From VFMC01 sp031400715 (GTDB lineage Bacteria > Actinomycetota > Acidimicrobiia > Acidimicrobiales > Ilumatobacteraceae), in assembly GCA_031400715.1 (NCBI GenBank), contig JANNQK010000106.1, positions 1 through 21,033 on the forward strand: 21,033 nucleotides of DNA, in the 5' to 3' direction. Position 1 is the first letter of the stretch, and the number at the start of each line of letters is the position of its first letter. Made by a program: the position numbers and the translations under genes. The notes beneath the pieces were generated by a model. The model searched no databases and was not told where the DNA came from. It saw nothing but the letters and a program-made list of their open reading frames with translations. This document shows, one piece after another, positions 6,889 to 14,871 of this stretch.

Positions 6889-8627
6889 GCCGCGGGCAAC
6901 GCCCGGTGCGCATCGCCAACTGCTCGGGCTTCTTCGGCGACCGCATCTCGGCGGCACGCGAGATGGTCGACCCGACATTCACTGCCAACAGCCCGATCGA
7001 TGTGCTCACGGGCGACTGGTTGGCCGAGTTGACGATGCTCATCCTGCACAAACAGCGCAGCCGCAACGCCGATCTCGGCTACGCCAGCACCTTCCTCACC
7101 CAGATGGAACAGGTGCTGGGCACGTGCGTCGACCAGGGCATCAAAGTGGTCACCAACGCCGGCGGCCTCAACCCTGCAGGCTGCGCCGCACGGGTTCGTC
7201 AGATCGCCGACACCCTCGGCATCCGTGTGAACGTCGCCCATGTGGAAGGCGACGACCTGCTCCCCCGCATCGATGGCTTGCGCCCGCACCTCGCCCATCT
7301 CGACACGGGCGCGCCGTTCATCGGCACCCCGGTGTCGGCCAACGCATATCTCGGAGGGTGGGGCATCGCCGCGGCGCTGGCCAGCGGAGCCGATGTCGTC
7401 GTCGCGCCTCGTGTCACCGACGCAGCCGTCGTGATCGGTCCTGCGGCGTGGTGGTGGGACTGGGCGACCGACGACTGGAACGCTCTCGCCGGTGCGGTGG
7501 TGGCCGGGCACGTCATCGAGTGCGGTGCACAGGCCACCGGCGGGAACCACTCGTGGTTCGCCGACCTCCCCGATCTCACCCGCCCGCCCGGGTTCCCGAT
7601 CGCCGAGGTCGACCGCGACGGCTCGTCCATCATCACCAAGCACCCCGATACCGGTGGCCTGGTCGACGTCGGAACGGTCACCTCCCAACTGCTCTACGAG
7701 ATCGGCCCGCCGCAGTACCTGAACCCTGACGTGACCAGTCACTTCGACACCACCGAGTTGTCGCAGCAGGGGCTCGACCGGGTGAAGATCCACGGCACTC
7801 GCGGCACGCCCGGCCCCCCCACCACCAAGGTGTGCATCAATCTCGAGGGGGGCTTCCGCAACCGGATGAGTTTCGTGCTCACCGGACTCGACCAACGCGA
7901 GAAGGCGGCATGGGCGCAAGCTGCGTTGTTCACACGCTTGGGGGGCGAGGACCGCTTCGACGAGGTCGACGTGCGGTTCGTCGAGGCCCCCAGTGACGCC
8001 GAGCCACAGGAGGCCGCGTCGGGTCGCCTGCACGTGACGGTGAAGAGCACGGACGAACGCCTGGTCGGACGATCGTTCAGCTCTGCCGTGGTCGAGCTCG
8101 CACTCGCCAACTACCCGGGGTTCTTCTCGAGTTCGGCCCCTGGTGAGGCACAGGCGTTCGGCGTGTACTGGCCCGCGCTCGTGCCCAACGACGAGGTCGC
8201 TCAGCTGGTGGTGCATGCCGATGGGTCACGCACCGCCATCGCACCACCTCAGCTCACGGGCACTGCCGATGAGCTGGGCGTGCAGAGCTCATCGACCGCC
8301 CTCCCTGTGGGCCCGCAGGTCGGCGAAGCGCTCGGCCGGTACTTCGCGGCGCGCTCGGGTGACAAGGGCGGCAACGCCAACGTCGGCATGTTCGCCCGCG
8401 ATGACGCCGGGTACGCCTGGCTCCACCAGCACCTGACCGCCGACAAGGTGCGCGAGCTGATCCCCGAGGCGCGTGAACTGGAGGTGCGCCGCTACGTGCT
8501 CCCCAACCTGCACGCGGTGAACTTCGTGATCGTCGGGCTCCTCGGCGACGGCGTGGCCAGCAGCACCAGCTTCGACCCCCAGGCCAAAGGCCTCGGCGAG
8601 TACCTGCGAAGCCGCGTGTGGCGCTGA
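6885..8627 (+). CDS. AtuA-family protein (DUF1446, acyclic terpene utilisation)
   Basis: A 580-residue member of the AtuA family. In Pseudomonas, atuA belongs to the acyclic terpene utilisation cluster with the geranyl-CoA carboxylase genes; its biochemical role is not established. The N-terminal domain shows RIANCSGFFGDR (9-20) and VVTNAGGLNPAGCA (88-101), glycine-rich conserved stretches of DUF1446. The C-terminal domain has RSGDKGGNANVGM (490-502), the hallmark of the small C-terminal AtuA domain, sometimes encoded separately. Both domains are present and the length is close to that of Pseudomonas AtuA. Translation is coupled to the carboxylase alpha gene by a 4-bp overlap. It is the last gene of the operon and converges on the response regulator after a 78-bp gap with only weak hairpins. 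Confidence 0.85.
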   Translation: MSRGQRPVRIANCSGFFGDRISAAREMVDPTFTANSPIDVLTGDWLAELTMLILHKQRSRNADLGYASTFLTQMEQVLGTCVDQGIKVVTNAGGLNPAGCAARVRQIADTLGIRVNVAHVEGDDLLPRIDGLRPHLAHLDTGAPFIGTPVSANAYLGGWGIAAALASGADVVVAPRVTDAAVVIGPAAWWWDWATDDWNALAGAVVAGHVIECGAQATGGNHSWFADLPDLTRPPGFPIAEVDRDGSSIITKHPDTGGLVDVGTVTSQLLYEIGPPQYLNPDVTSHFDTTELSQQGLDRVKIHGTRGTPGPPTTKVCINLEGGFRNRMSFVLTGLDQREKAAWAQAALFTRLGGEDRFDEVDVRFVEAPSDAEPQEAASGRLHVTVKSTDERLVGRSFSSAVVELALANYPGFFSSSAPGEAQAFGVYWPALVPNDEVAQLVVHADGSRTAIAPPQLTGTADELGVQSSSTALPVGPQVGEALGRYFAARSGDKGGNANVGMFARDDAGYAWLHQHLTADKVRELIPEARELEVRRYVLPNLHAVNFVIVGLLGDGVASSTSFDPQAKGLGEYLRSRVWR

Positions 8628-8705
8628 GAAATCGCGCATCCCCACCGCGCGTGCGCACGAACGCACCCCAGCGGTTCGTGAGCGAACAATCGCAACGGGA
8701 TCCGG

Positions 8706-9389
<684 letters not shown>

Positions 9390-9395
9390 CTGTGG

Positions 9396-9401
9396 ATCAT
9401 G
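9396..9401 (-). promoter_or_regulatory. Candidate -10 element of the response regulator gene
   Basis: Read on the - strand, CATGAT is followed by 6 nt and then the GTG start at 9389, without a Shine-Dalgarno sequence. This fits the leaderless pattern seen at other genes in the window, although the first base departs from TAnnnT. Confidence 0.35.
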
Positions 9402-9426
9402 CCTCAGTCCTGATCGCCCACGGATT

Positions 9427-9470
9427 CTGTTACACAAATCGCACACAAGGCGATCGGTGCTGTCACAAAC
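9427..9470. promoter_or_regulatory. Pair of GTnACA-type direct repeats in the divergent control region (possible regulator boxes)
   Basis: CTGTTACACAAA (9427-9438) and CTGTCACAAAC (9460-9470) are direct repeats on the + strand, 33 bp apart, about three helical turns. Published MtrA boxes in actinobacteria are direct repeats built on GTnAC, so these are candidate binding sites for the adjacent regulator acting on itself and on the divergent STAS gene. A -10-like GAATAT (9477-9482) follows the second box. Binding is an inference. Confidence 0.4.
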
Positions 9471-9502
9471 CCCGATGAATATGGCACCTGTTCACGCTGC
9501 CT

Positions 9503-9537
9503 AGGTGGGGTACCAACCTCCCCCTGGTGCCCCACCT
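9503..9537 (+). promoter_or_regulatory. 13-bp stem hairpin in the likely 5' leader of the STAS gene
   Basis: Arms AGGTGGGGTACCA (9503-9515) and TGGTGCCCCACCT (9525-9537) pair over 13 bp with a single G-U wobble and a 9-nt loop ACCTCCCCC. No T-run follows, so an intrinsic terminator is unlikely. It lies about 80 bp before the STAS start codon and could be a leader RNA structure or a DNA site. Confidence 0.55.
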
Positions 9538-9562
9538 GCAGCGGTGACCGCCGGGCGGCGAT

Positions 9563-9582
9563 TCCGTACAAGGCTCCGTACA
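9563..9582 (+). repeat. Direct repeat TCCGTACA upstream of the STAS gene
   Basis: TCCGTACA occurs at 9563-9570 and again at 9575-9582, a 12-bp period close to one helical turn. OmpR-type regulators often bind tandem repeats with such spacing, so it could be a second protein-binding site. It could also be chance. Confidence 0.35.
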
Positions 9583-9615
9583 TCGACTCAGCCAGTTCCC
9601 CAGGAGGTCCCCCGA

Positions 9616-9972
9616 ATGCTCTCGCCGATCCTCATTGCGTCGACCGATTCGTCCCGCCAGCTGCTGGTGATGACGGTGGACGGCCCCCTCGTCGACCCCG
9701 ATCACGTCGAAGCGCTCCGACTCGTGCTTCCCGCCGTGCCCGCGGGCCACAGCCTGATCGTCGATCTCACCGGTGCCACCGCGTTCAGCGAATCGGCACT
9801 GGTCGCACTGCGATCCGTCGCCCACGAGGCGATCGACATCGGCCAGACGATGGTCGTGGTGTGTGGCGACCTCGACCGGCGCACCGACTTGGTGCTCGCC
9901 GATCTCGACACGCTGGTACCGGTGGTGGAAGCGGTGGAGCAGGCGCTGCCACTCACCCGCGCCGCGGCCTGA
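9616..9972 (+). CDS. STAS-domain protein (anti-sigma-factor antagonist-like)
   Basis: A 118-residue small soluble protein with the pattern of a STAS domain: an N-terminal beta-hairpin (QLLVMTVDGPLVD, 15-27), the strand-helix core SLIVDLTGATAFSESALVAL (46-65), another strand at TMVVVC (78-83) and a C-terminal helix. In SpoIIAA/RsbV-type antagonists a serine or threonine in a D-S-S/T-G loop is phosphorylated by a partner kinase. Here the loop reads FSESALVAL, so one serine may be kept but the Asp and Gly are not. No anti-sigma kinase or sigma gene is nearby. A strong Shine-Dalgarno AGGAGG (9602-9607) fixes the ATG. It sits between the response regulator and the sensor kinase, so a link to that system is possible but unproven. 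Confidence 0.65.
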   Translation: MLSPILIASTDSSRQLLVMTVDGPLVDPDHVEALRLVLPAVPAGHSLIVDLTGATAFSESALVALRSVAHEAIDIGQTMVVVCGDLDRRTDLVLADLDTLVPVVEAVEQALPLTRAAA

Positions 9973-10082
9973 ACGCTCGGGCGGCTTCGGCCTCACGTCC
10001 AGCGCGACCGCCGGCGACGAACTCTCGCGCTCCCCGTCGGGTCAACGGAGCTGCTGCACCGTCAGGTGGGCCGAGATTCGGC

Positions 10083-10088
10083 CACACT
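10083..10088 (+). promoter_or_regulatory. Weak candidate -10 element for the sensor kinase gene
   Basis: CACACT is followed by 6 nt and then the GTG at 10095. The first base departs from TAnnnT, but the spacing equals that of the other apparent leaderless genes. The AGGGA between it and the GTG is too close to serve as a Shine-Dalgarno site. Confidence 0.3.
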
Positions 10089-10094
10089 AGGGAC

Positions 10095-11474
10095 GTGATC
10101 GACGTCGCGACCCCACCCCGGCGCACCCTGCGTCTGCGCACGCGGGTCACGCTGTTCTTCAGCGTCGCGACCCTTGCGGCCAGCCTCGCCCTGGCCGTGG
10201 TGACGTATGCGGTCGCCCGCAACTACCTGATCGACCAGCGCACCAGCGTCGCCCGCACGCAGAGCTTCTCGAACGCGAACGCGATCCGCGGCGAGATGCG
10301 GGCGCCCGAGTCTGCCAATCTGCGTGCGTTCATCACCCAACTCCCCGAGCCCGGCGGATTCTCCATCCTGATCTCGGGCGAACGATCGTTCTTCTCCGAC
10401 GAGCGGTTCCCGGATGAACTGTTGCCCGACGATCTGGTGACCAACGTGAAGGCGCGCAACTACGGATTGCAACGGTTCGAGGCGAATGGCGAACCGTTCC
10501 TCGGTTCCGGCATCTACATCGCCGAGTTCGACACCCTCTACTTCGAGGGCTTTCCGCTCGAAACCACCGATCGAACGCTCGGGGCGATCGCGACCGCATT
10601 GCTGGTCGGCGCGGCGGTGACAGCGTTGATCGCCGGGTTCATCGGCTGGTGGACGAACCGCCGGCTCCTGCGCCCGCTCACACGCGTGGCCCGTGCGGCA
10701 GGCGAGATCGCGAGCGGCGGCCTCGACGCGCGGATGGCGCCCGAGGCCGACCCCGACCTGGCCAAGCTGGCGACGTCGTTCAACGAGATGGCCGATGCCG
10801 TGCAGACCCGTCTGGAACGAGAGGCACGCTTCGCGAGCGACGTCAGCCACGAGCTGCGTTCGCCGATCACCGCCTTGTCCGCTGCGGTGGAAGTGCTCGA
10901 CGGACGGCGTGCCGATCTTCCCGATCGCACGCAACAAGCCCTCGACGTGGTGGTCACCCAGGTCCGGCGATTCGACCAGATGGTGATGGACCTGCTCGAG
11001 CTCTCCCGCATCGACGCGGGATCCACCGAGTTGCATCGGGAAGGCGTGGCGATCGAAGAGCTCGTCACTCGCATCGCGCACCGGTACGGGTTCGGCGACG
11101 TACCGATCGAGATCGGTCGTAAGGTGCCCACGAACGTGCATCTCGACAAGCTCCGCTTCGAACGGATCCTGGCCAACCTGCTCGACAACGCGAACCAACA
11201 CGGTGGCGCTCCCACCCGCGTCAGCATCGAGCCTCGCGGTCGCCACGGCATCGTCCTCGCGGTCGAGGACCACGGACCCGGCGTCGCGCGCGGTGAGCGG
11301 TCGCGGATCTTCGAGCGCTTCGCTCGCGGCAGCGCGGCACGCCACAAGGTGGGCACGGGACTCGGGCTGTCGCTGGTCGCCGAGCACGCCCATGCTCACG
11401 GTGGCGAGGCCTGGGTCGAGGACCGTCCTGGTGGAGGCGCCCGATTCGTCGTCACGTTGAACGAGGTGGCCTGA
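10095..11474 (+). CDS. Membrane sensor histidine kinase, MtrB-like
   Basis: A 459-residue kinase. Predicted TM1 19-41, an extracytoplasmic sensor region 42-162, TM2 163-185, HAMP 186-238, then the dimerisation domain with SHELRSP and phospho-acceptor His252. The ATPase domain has the N-box LANLLDNANQHG (359-370), G1 DHGPG (392-396) and G2 GTGLGLSL (420-427). All catalytic motifs are intact. The GTG at 10095 gives a short basic N-terminus before TM1. The stop overlaps the next ATG (TGATG), coupling it to a GerMN lipoprotein, which is the actinobacterial mtrB-lpqB arrangement. The response regulator at 8706-9389 is the obvious partner although it is on the other strand. The sensor region is about 120 residues; I cannot name its ligand. 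Confidence 0.92.
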   Translation: MIDVATPPRRTLRLRTRVTLFFSVATLAASLALAVVTYAVARNYLIDQRTSVARTQSFSNANAIRGEMRAPESANLRAFITQLPEPGGFSILISGERSFFSDERFPDELLPDDLVTNVKARNYGLQRFEANGEPFLGSGIYIAEFDTLYFEGFPLETTDRTLGAIATALLVGAAVTALIAGFIGWWTNRRLLRPLTRVARAAGEIASGGLDARMAPEADPDLAKLATSFNEMADAVQTRLEREARFASDVSHELRSPITALSAAVEVLDGRRADLPDRTQQALDVVVTQVRRFDQMVMDLLELSRIDAGSTELHREGVAIEELVTRIAHRYGFGDVPIEIGRKVPTNVHLDKLRFERILANLLDNANQHGGAPTRVSIEPRGRHGIVLAVEDHGPGVARGERSRIFERFARGSAARHKVGTGLGLSLVAEHAHAHGGEAWVEDRPGGGARFVVTLNEVA

Positions 11475-12196
11475 TGAGGGGCTCGAAGCGGATCGCGATC
11501 CTCACCGTCCTGCCGATCGTGGTGATCGCGTGCGGGTTGCCCCAGTCCAGCGAGTTCGAGCCGATGAGCGGCGACGTCCAGTTCGGACTCGACGAGACCA
11601 CCACCACGTCCACCAGCACCATCCCGCCGACGACCATCGACGCGACCAGCACGACCCTCGACCAGACCACCACCACCGAGATCCCGACCGAACTGGTACG
11701 TCTGTACTTCGTGGCCGGCAGCCAGCTGAACCCGGTGTCGAGGACGTTGTCGACCCCTGTCCTGCCGGTACAAGCGTTGGCTGCGCTGCTCGAGGGGCCG
11801 CAGAGCGACATCGGGGTCGGCCTGCGCACCACGATCCCGCCGAAGGCCGCGATCACGGTCACGAAGGAACGTGGAACGGCGATCATCGATCTCCCGGCAG
11901 GCATCTTCGACACGATGCCGACTCGCGACCAGGTTCTCTTCTTCGCCCAACTGGTGCTCACCATCGGTCAGCTCAGCGGCATCGGGCCCGTGCTGTTCAC
12001 CCTCGACGGCCAACCGACCCGCGCGCCACGCGGTGTCGACGGTTCGACCGCCGACCCGGGTGAGCCGGTGACCGTGGATGACTACGTGAACCTGCTTGCC
12101 GGAGCGCCCGCCACCACCTCGACGACGACCACGGCCACCCCGACCGAGGTGCCACCACCCGGCGAGGTCGCGCCGGTCACGTCCGTCTCCGGTTGA
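11474..12196 (+). CDS. GerMN-domain lipoprotein, LpqB-like
   Basis: A 240-residue exported lipoprotein. The N-terminus is basic then hydrophobic and ends in the lipobox VIAC, with Cys20 as the lipidation site. A Thr/Ser/Pro-rich linker (about 44-73) leads to a globular domain (about 74-185) starting VRLYFVAGSQLNPVSR and containing LPVQALAALLEGPQ, the pattern of a GerMN domain. A second Thr/Pro-rich tail follows. In actinobacteria LpqB is a GerMN lipoprotein encoded after mtrB that interacts with the MtrB sensor. This protein is much shorter than typical LpqB (close to 600 residues with a beta-propeller), so the propeller part is missing or never present. Coupled translation with the kinase supports an accessory-sensor role at the membrane. 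Confidence 0.82.
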   Translation: MRGSKRIAILTVLPIVVIACGLPQSSEFEPMSGDVQFGLDETTTTSTSTIPPTTIDATSTTLDQTTTTEIPTELVRLYFVAGSQLNPVSRTLSTPVLPVQALAALLEGPQSDIGVGLRTTIPPKAAITVTKERGTAIIDLPAGIFDTMPTRDQVLFFAQLVLTIGQLSGIGPVLFTLDGQPTRAPRGVDGSTADPGEPVTVDDYVNLLAGAPATTSTTTTATPTEVPPPGEVAPVTSVSG

Positions 12197-12225
12197 GCTC
12201 AGGCCCGGATAGCGTCGGACCCCTC

Positions 12226-13188
12226 ATGTCGACCGACGATTCCCGCGATCCTTCTGAGCTCACCGCTACTGAACCGACACCGTCCGAGCTCGGCGACGAG
12301 AGCCACGACCACACCCTCGGGTACCAACTCGGCCAGCAGGCGAGCGACATGCACAGCGGGTTCATCGCCATCGTCGGGCGGCCGAACGTGGGCAAGAGCA
12401 CGCTGGTGAACGCGTTGTGCGGCAGCAAGGTCAGCATCGTCAGCGACAAGCCCCAGACCACACGCACCCGTGTCCGCGGTGTGCTCACGCGCCCTGGCAC
12501 GCAGCTGGTGTTCGTCGACACCCCCGGTCTACACAAAGCGGTCACCGCGCTGGGAGAACGCGTGAACGCAACCGCGCTCGACAGCATGAGCGAGGTCGAC
12601 GTGGTGATGCTGGTGATCGACGGCACCGCCGGGTTCGGCAAGGGCGATGAGTGGGTTGCCTCGCGATGCGACATCAGCAAGGCCGTGATCGTGCTGAACA
12701 AGATCGACCAGCTCTCGAAGAACATGATCGCCGTACAGCTCAACGCTGTCTCCAAGCTCGGAGCGGCCGCCTACTTCCCGGTGTCTGCCCGCACCGGCGA
12801 CGGAGTGCGCGAACTGGTCGATCATCTCCGGAAGCTGATGCCCGAGGGGCCGATGTACTTCCCCGACGACACGGTCCGCGACCTGCCCGAGGCCGAATGG
12901 GTGGCCGAACTGGTACGCGAACAGCTGCTCGCCGTCACTCGCGACGAGCTGCCGTACTCGATCGCCACACGCGTGACCGAGTGGGAGTGGCCCCGCATCC
13001 GCTGCGAGATCATCGTCGAGCGCGACAGCCAGAAGGGCATGGTCATCGGCAAGAAGGGGGCCGTGCTGAAAGAGGTCGGCACCCTCGTTCGCAAGCAGCT
13101 GCCCGAAGGCGTGTACATCGAGCTGTTCGTGAAGGTCGACAAGGACTGGCAGCGCCGCCCCGACCGCGTCGCACGACTGGGCTACTAG
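12226..13188 (+). CDS. era: GTPase Era, with a possible 41-residue N-terminal extension
   Basis: Era is an essential GTPase that binds the 3' end of 16S rRNA and helps mature the 30S subunit. Counting from the ATG at 12226 (320 residues): G1 GRPNVGKS (51-58), switch region PQTTRTR (77-83), G3 DTPG (98-101), G4 NKID (158-161), G5 SAR (187-189), and a C-terminal KH domain with the GKKG loop (275-278). The core is complete. Most Era proteins begin right before G1 with a sequence like MHSGFIAIVGRPN, and an ATG occurs exactly there (12349, residue 42). The extension is acidic, unlike anything I recognise, and less GC-rich at third codon positions than the rest. TAGCGT at 12210-12215 is a possible -10 for the longer form. 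Neither ATG has a strong Shine-Dalgarno site. Confidence 0.92.
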   Translation: MSTDDSRDPSELTATEPTPSELGDESHDHTLGYQLGQQASDMHSGFIAIVGRPNVGKSTLVNALCGSKVSIVSDKPQTTRTRVRGVLTRPGTQLVFVDTPGLHKAVTALGERVNATALDSMSEVDVVMLVIDGTAGFGKGDEWVASRCDISKAVIVLNKIDQLSKNMIAVQLNAVSKLGAAAYFPVSARTGDGVRELVDHLRKLMPEGPMYFPDDTVRDLPEAEWVAELVREQLLAVTRDELPYSIATRVTEWEWPRIRCEIIVERDSQKGMVIGKKGAVLKEVGTLVRKQLPEGVYIELFVKVDKDWQRRPDRVARLGY

Positions 13189-13195
13189 ATCGTTC

Positions 13196-14830
13196 CTACA
13201 CCTTGCTGTCGCGGCCGGCCCAGAACGGGGCGCGCAACTCGCGCTTCAGCACCTTGCCGCTGCCGGTCTTGGGGAGCTCGTCGATGAAGGTCACCGCACG
13301 GGGAACCTTGTAGTGGGCCAGGTGCTCGCGGGCGAACGCCATCACCTCGTCGCCGTGCAACGAGCCGCCCTCGCGTACCACCACGACCGCATGCACGGTC
13401 TCGCCCCATTCGTCGCTCGGTGTACCGAACACGGCCACCTCGAGCACATCGGGATGATGCTCCAGCGCAGCTTCGATCTCGGCCGGGTAGATGTTCATTC
13501 CGCCGGAGATGATCATGTCCTTCTTGCGATCGCAGATGTAGATGTAGCCCTCGTCGTCGCGGTAGGCGATGTCGCCGACGGTCTGGTAGCCGTGCTTGCT
13601 GTCGGCGAGGAACTTGTCGTGCTGCTTGTAGTAGTCGGCGAACACGCTCGGGCTCTTCACGAACAGCTCGCCGGTGTGCTCGGGGCCGACACCGACGACC
13701 TCGTTGCCGTCGTCGTCGAACAGCTTCACCTCCACCATCGGCGCGGGCTGGCCGCACGAGCCCGGCTTGCGCAGCTGGTCCTCGGGGCGCAGGATGCAGT
13801 TCACGCCCAGCTCGGTGCTGCCGTACACCTCGAACAGCGAGTCGTCTGGGAAGTAGGCGAGGTACATCTGCTTCAGCGCGAAGCTCCATGGCGCAGCGTT
13901 GGCGATCATCCGCTTCATCGAGCTCACGTCGTACTCGGCCTTCACCTCGTCAGGGAGGTTGCAGATCATGCGGATCGGCGTGGGAGCGCTGAAGGTGGAC
14001 GTGACCTTGTGCTTCTGGACCAGGCGGAGCCAGTCCTCGGCATTGAACTTCCGCTGCAGCACCACGGTCTGTCCGAGCGCCTGGGCGATGCCCATGAACC
14101 CACCGGGGCCCGAGTGGTACAACGGGCCGGTGGGGATGTACACGTCATCGGGTGTGTAGCCGATCAGGCCGATCATCGATGCCGCCTGAGCAGCACCTGA
14201 CGTGCCTCGCCGCAGCGCACCCTTGGGCTTGCCGGTCGTGCCGCTCGTGTAGATCATGGTCGACCCCGCCTCGGTGCCCTCGGGCACCTGGGGATCGGCG
14301 TCGGACGCTGCTGCCGTCAAGGCATCGACGTCGATCATCCCCGATGGCGTCGGCCCGTCGAAGACCAGGTAGTGCTCCACCTTCGGCAGCTCGCCGCGAA
14401 TGCGGTCGAACATCGGAGCGAACTCGGCATCGACGTAGACGATCGTGGTGTCGCTGTGATCGGTGACATAGGCGGCTTCATCGTCGCTCAGCCGGTAGTT
14501 GAGCGGCACCGCGGTCACGCCCAACTTGCGCGCGGCATTCACCATCTGTACGAGCCCGATCGAGTTCTGTCCGCACCACACCACCTTCGAGTCACCGGGT
14601 CGCACGCCCAGATCGAGCAGCACGTTCGCCAGCCGGTTCGACGCCGACTCCAGTTCGGCGAAGGTCATCTGGTGGAGCGTGCCGTCCGGGCGATCGTCGA
14701 CCACCGCGAGCTTGGTCCCCTGTGTCAGTGCGTACGCACTCAGAAAGTCCCCCATGAGCACACTTCGTAGCAGGCGCGCCGACCGCTTGGTGACGCGAAG
14801 CGGGTAGGTCAAGGCTCGGACGAGATCCAT
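13196..14830 (-). CDS. Fatty-acyl-CoA synthetase (FadD-type AMP-dependent ligase)
   Basis: A 544-residue ANL-superfamily adenylating enzyme that activates a carboxylic acid with ATP and joins it to CoA. Motifs: A3 phosphate loop YTSGTTGKPKG (194-204), A5 EVYGSTELG (334-342), A7 TVGD (417-420), A8 hinge CDRKKDMIISGGMNIYPAEIE (433-453), and A10 PKTGSGK with catalytic Lys526. Substrate length cannot be read from sequence. The ATG at 14830 is chosen over an upstream one at 14881 because it has TACGGT exactly 7 nt before it and avoids overlapping the divergent MaoC gene. The 41-bp gap to that gene forms a shared control region. Its 3' end meets era tail to tail with 7 bp between the stop codons, leaving no room for a terminator. 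Confidence 0.9.
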   Translation of the reverse strand: MDLVRALTYPLRVTKRSARLLRSVLMGDFLSAYALTQGTKLAVVDDRPDGTLHQMTFAELESASNRLANVLLDLGVRPGDSKVVWCGQNSIGLVQMVNAARKLGVTAVPLNYRLSDDEAAYVTDHSDTTIVYVDAEFAPMFDRIRGELPKVEHYLVFDGPTPSGMIDVDALTAAASDADPQVPEGTEAGSTMIYTSGTTGKPKGALRRGTSGAAQAASMIGLIGYTPDDVYIPTGPLYHSGPGGFMGIAQALGQTVVLQRKFNAEDWLRLVQKHKVTSTFSAPTPIRMICNLPDEVKAEYDVSSMKRMIANAAPWSFALKQMYLAYFPDDSLFEVYGSTELGVNCILRPEDQLRKPGSCGQPAPMVEVKLFDDDGNEVVGVGPEHTGELFVKSPSVFADYYKQHDKFLADSKHGYQTVGDIAYRDDEGYIYICDRKKDMIISGGMNIYPAEIEAALEHHPDVLEVAVFGTPSDEWGETVHAVVVVREGGSLHGDEVMAFAREHLAHYKVPRAVTFIDELPKTGSGKVLKRELRAPFWAGRDSKV

Positions 14831-14837
14831 CGGCTTC

Positions 14838-14843
14838 ACCGTA
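14838..14843 (-). promoter_or_regulatory. Candidate -10 element, leaderless promoter of the acyl-CoA synthetase gene
   Basis: On the - strand TACGGT is followed by 7 nt and the ATG at 14830. The hexamer and spacing are identical to those before dinG. No Shine-Dalgarno sequence is visible. The divergent MaoC gene may use CAAGCT (14860-14865), 6 nt before its own ATG. Confidence 0.5.
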
Positions 14844-14871
14844 GGCGACGACGACCTGCCAAGCTTCCGCC

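Noticed and set aside
6267..8216. A 649-codon open frame on the - strand across the carboxylase alpha and AtuA genes
   Set aside because: It spans the boundary of two real + strand genes with full domain evidence; its translation matches no family I know.
8628..8705. Possible terminator between AtuA and the response regulator gene
   Set aside because: Only short imperfect hairpins (such as CGTGCGCACG and a 5-bp GTTCG/CGAAC stem) are present, with no T-run; too weak to call.
13313..14200. A 295-codon + strand frame inside the acyl-CoA synthetase region
   Set aside because: The - strand encodes all adenylation motifs over this region; the + strand translation is low-complexity and motif-free.
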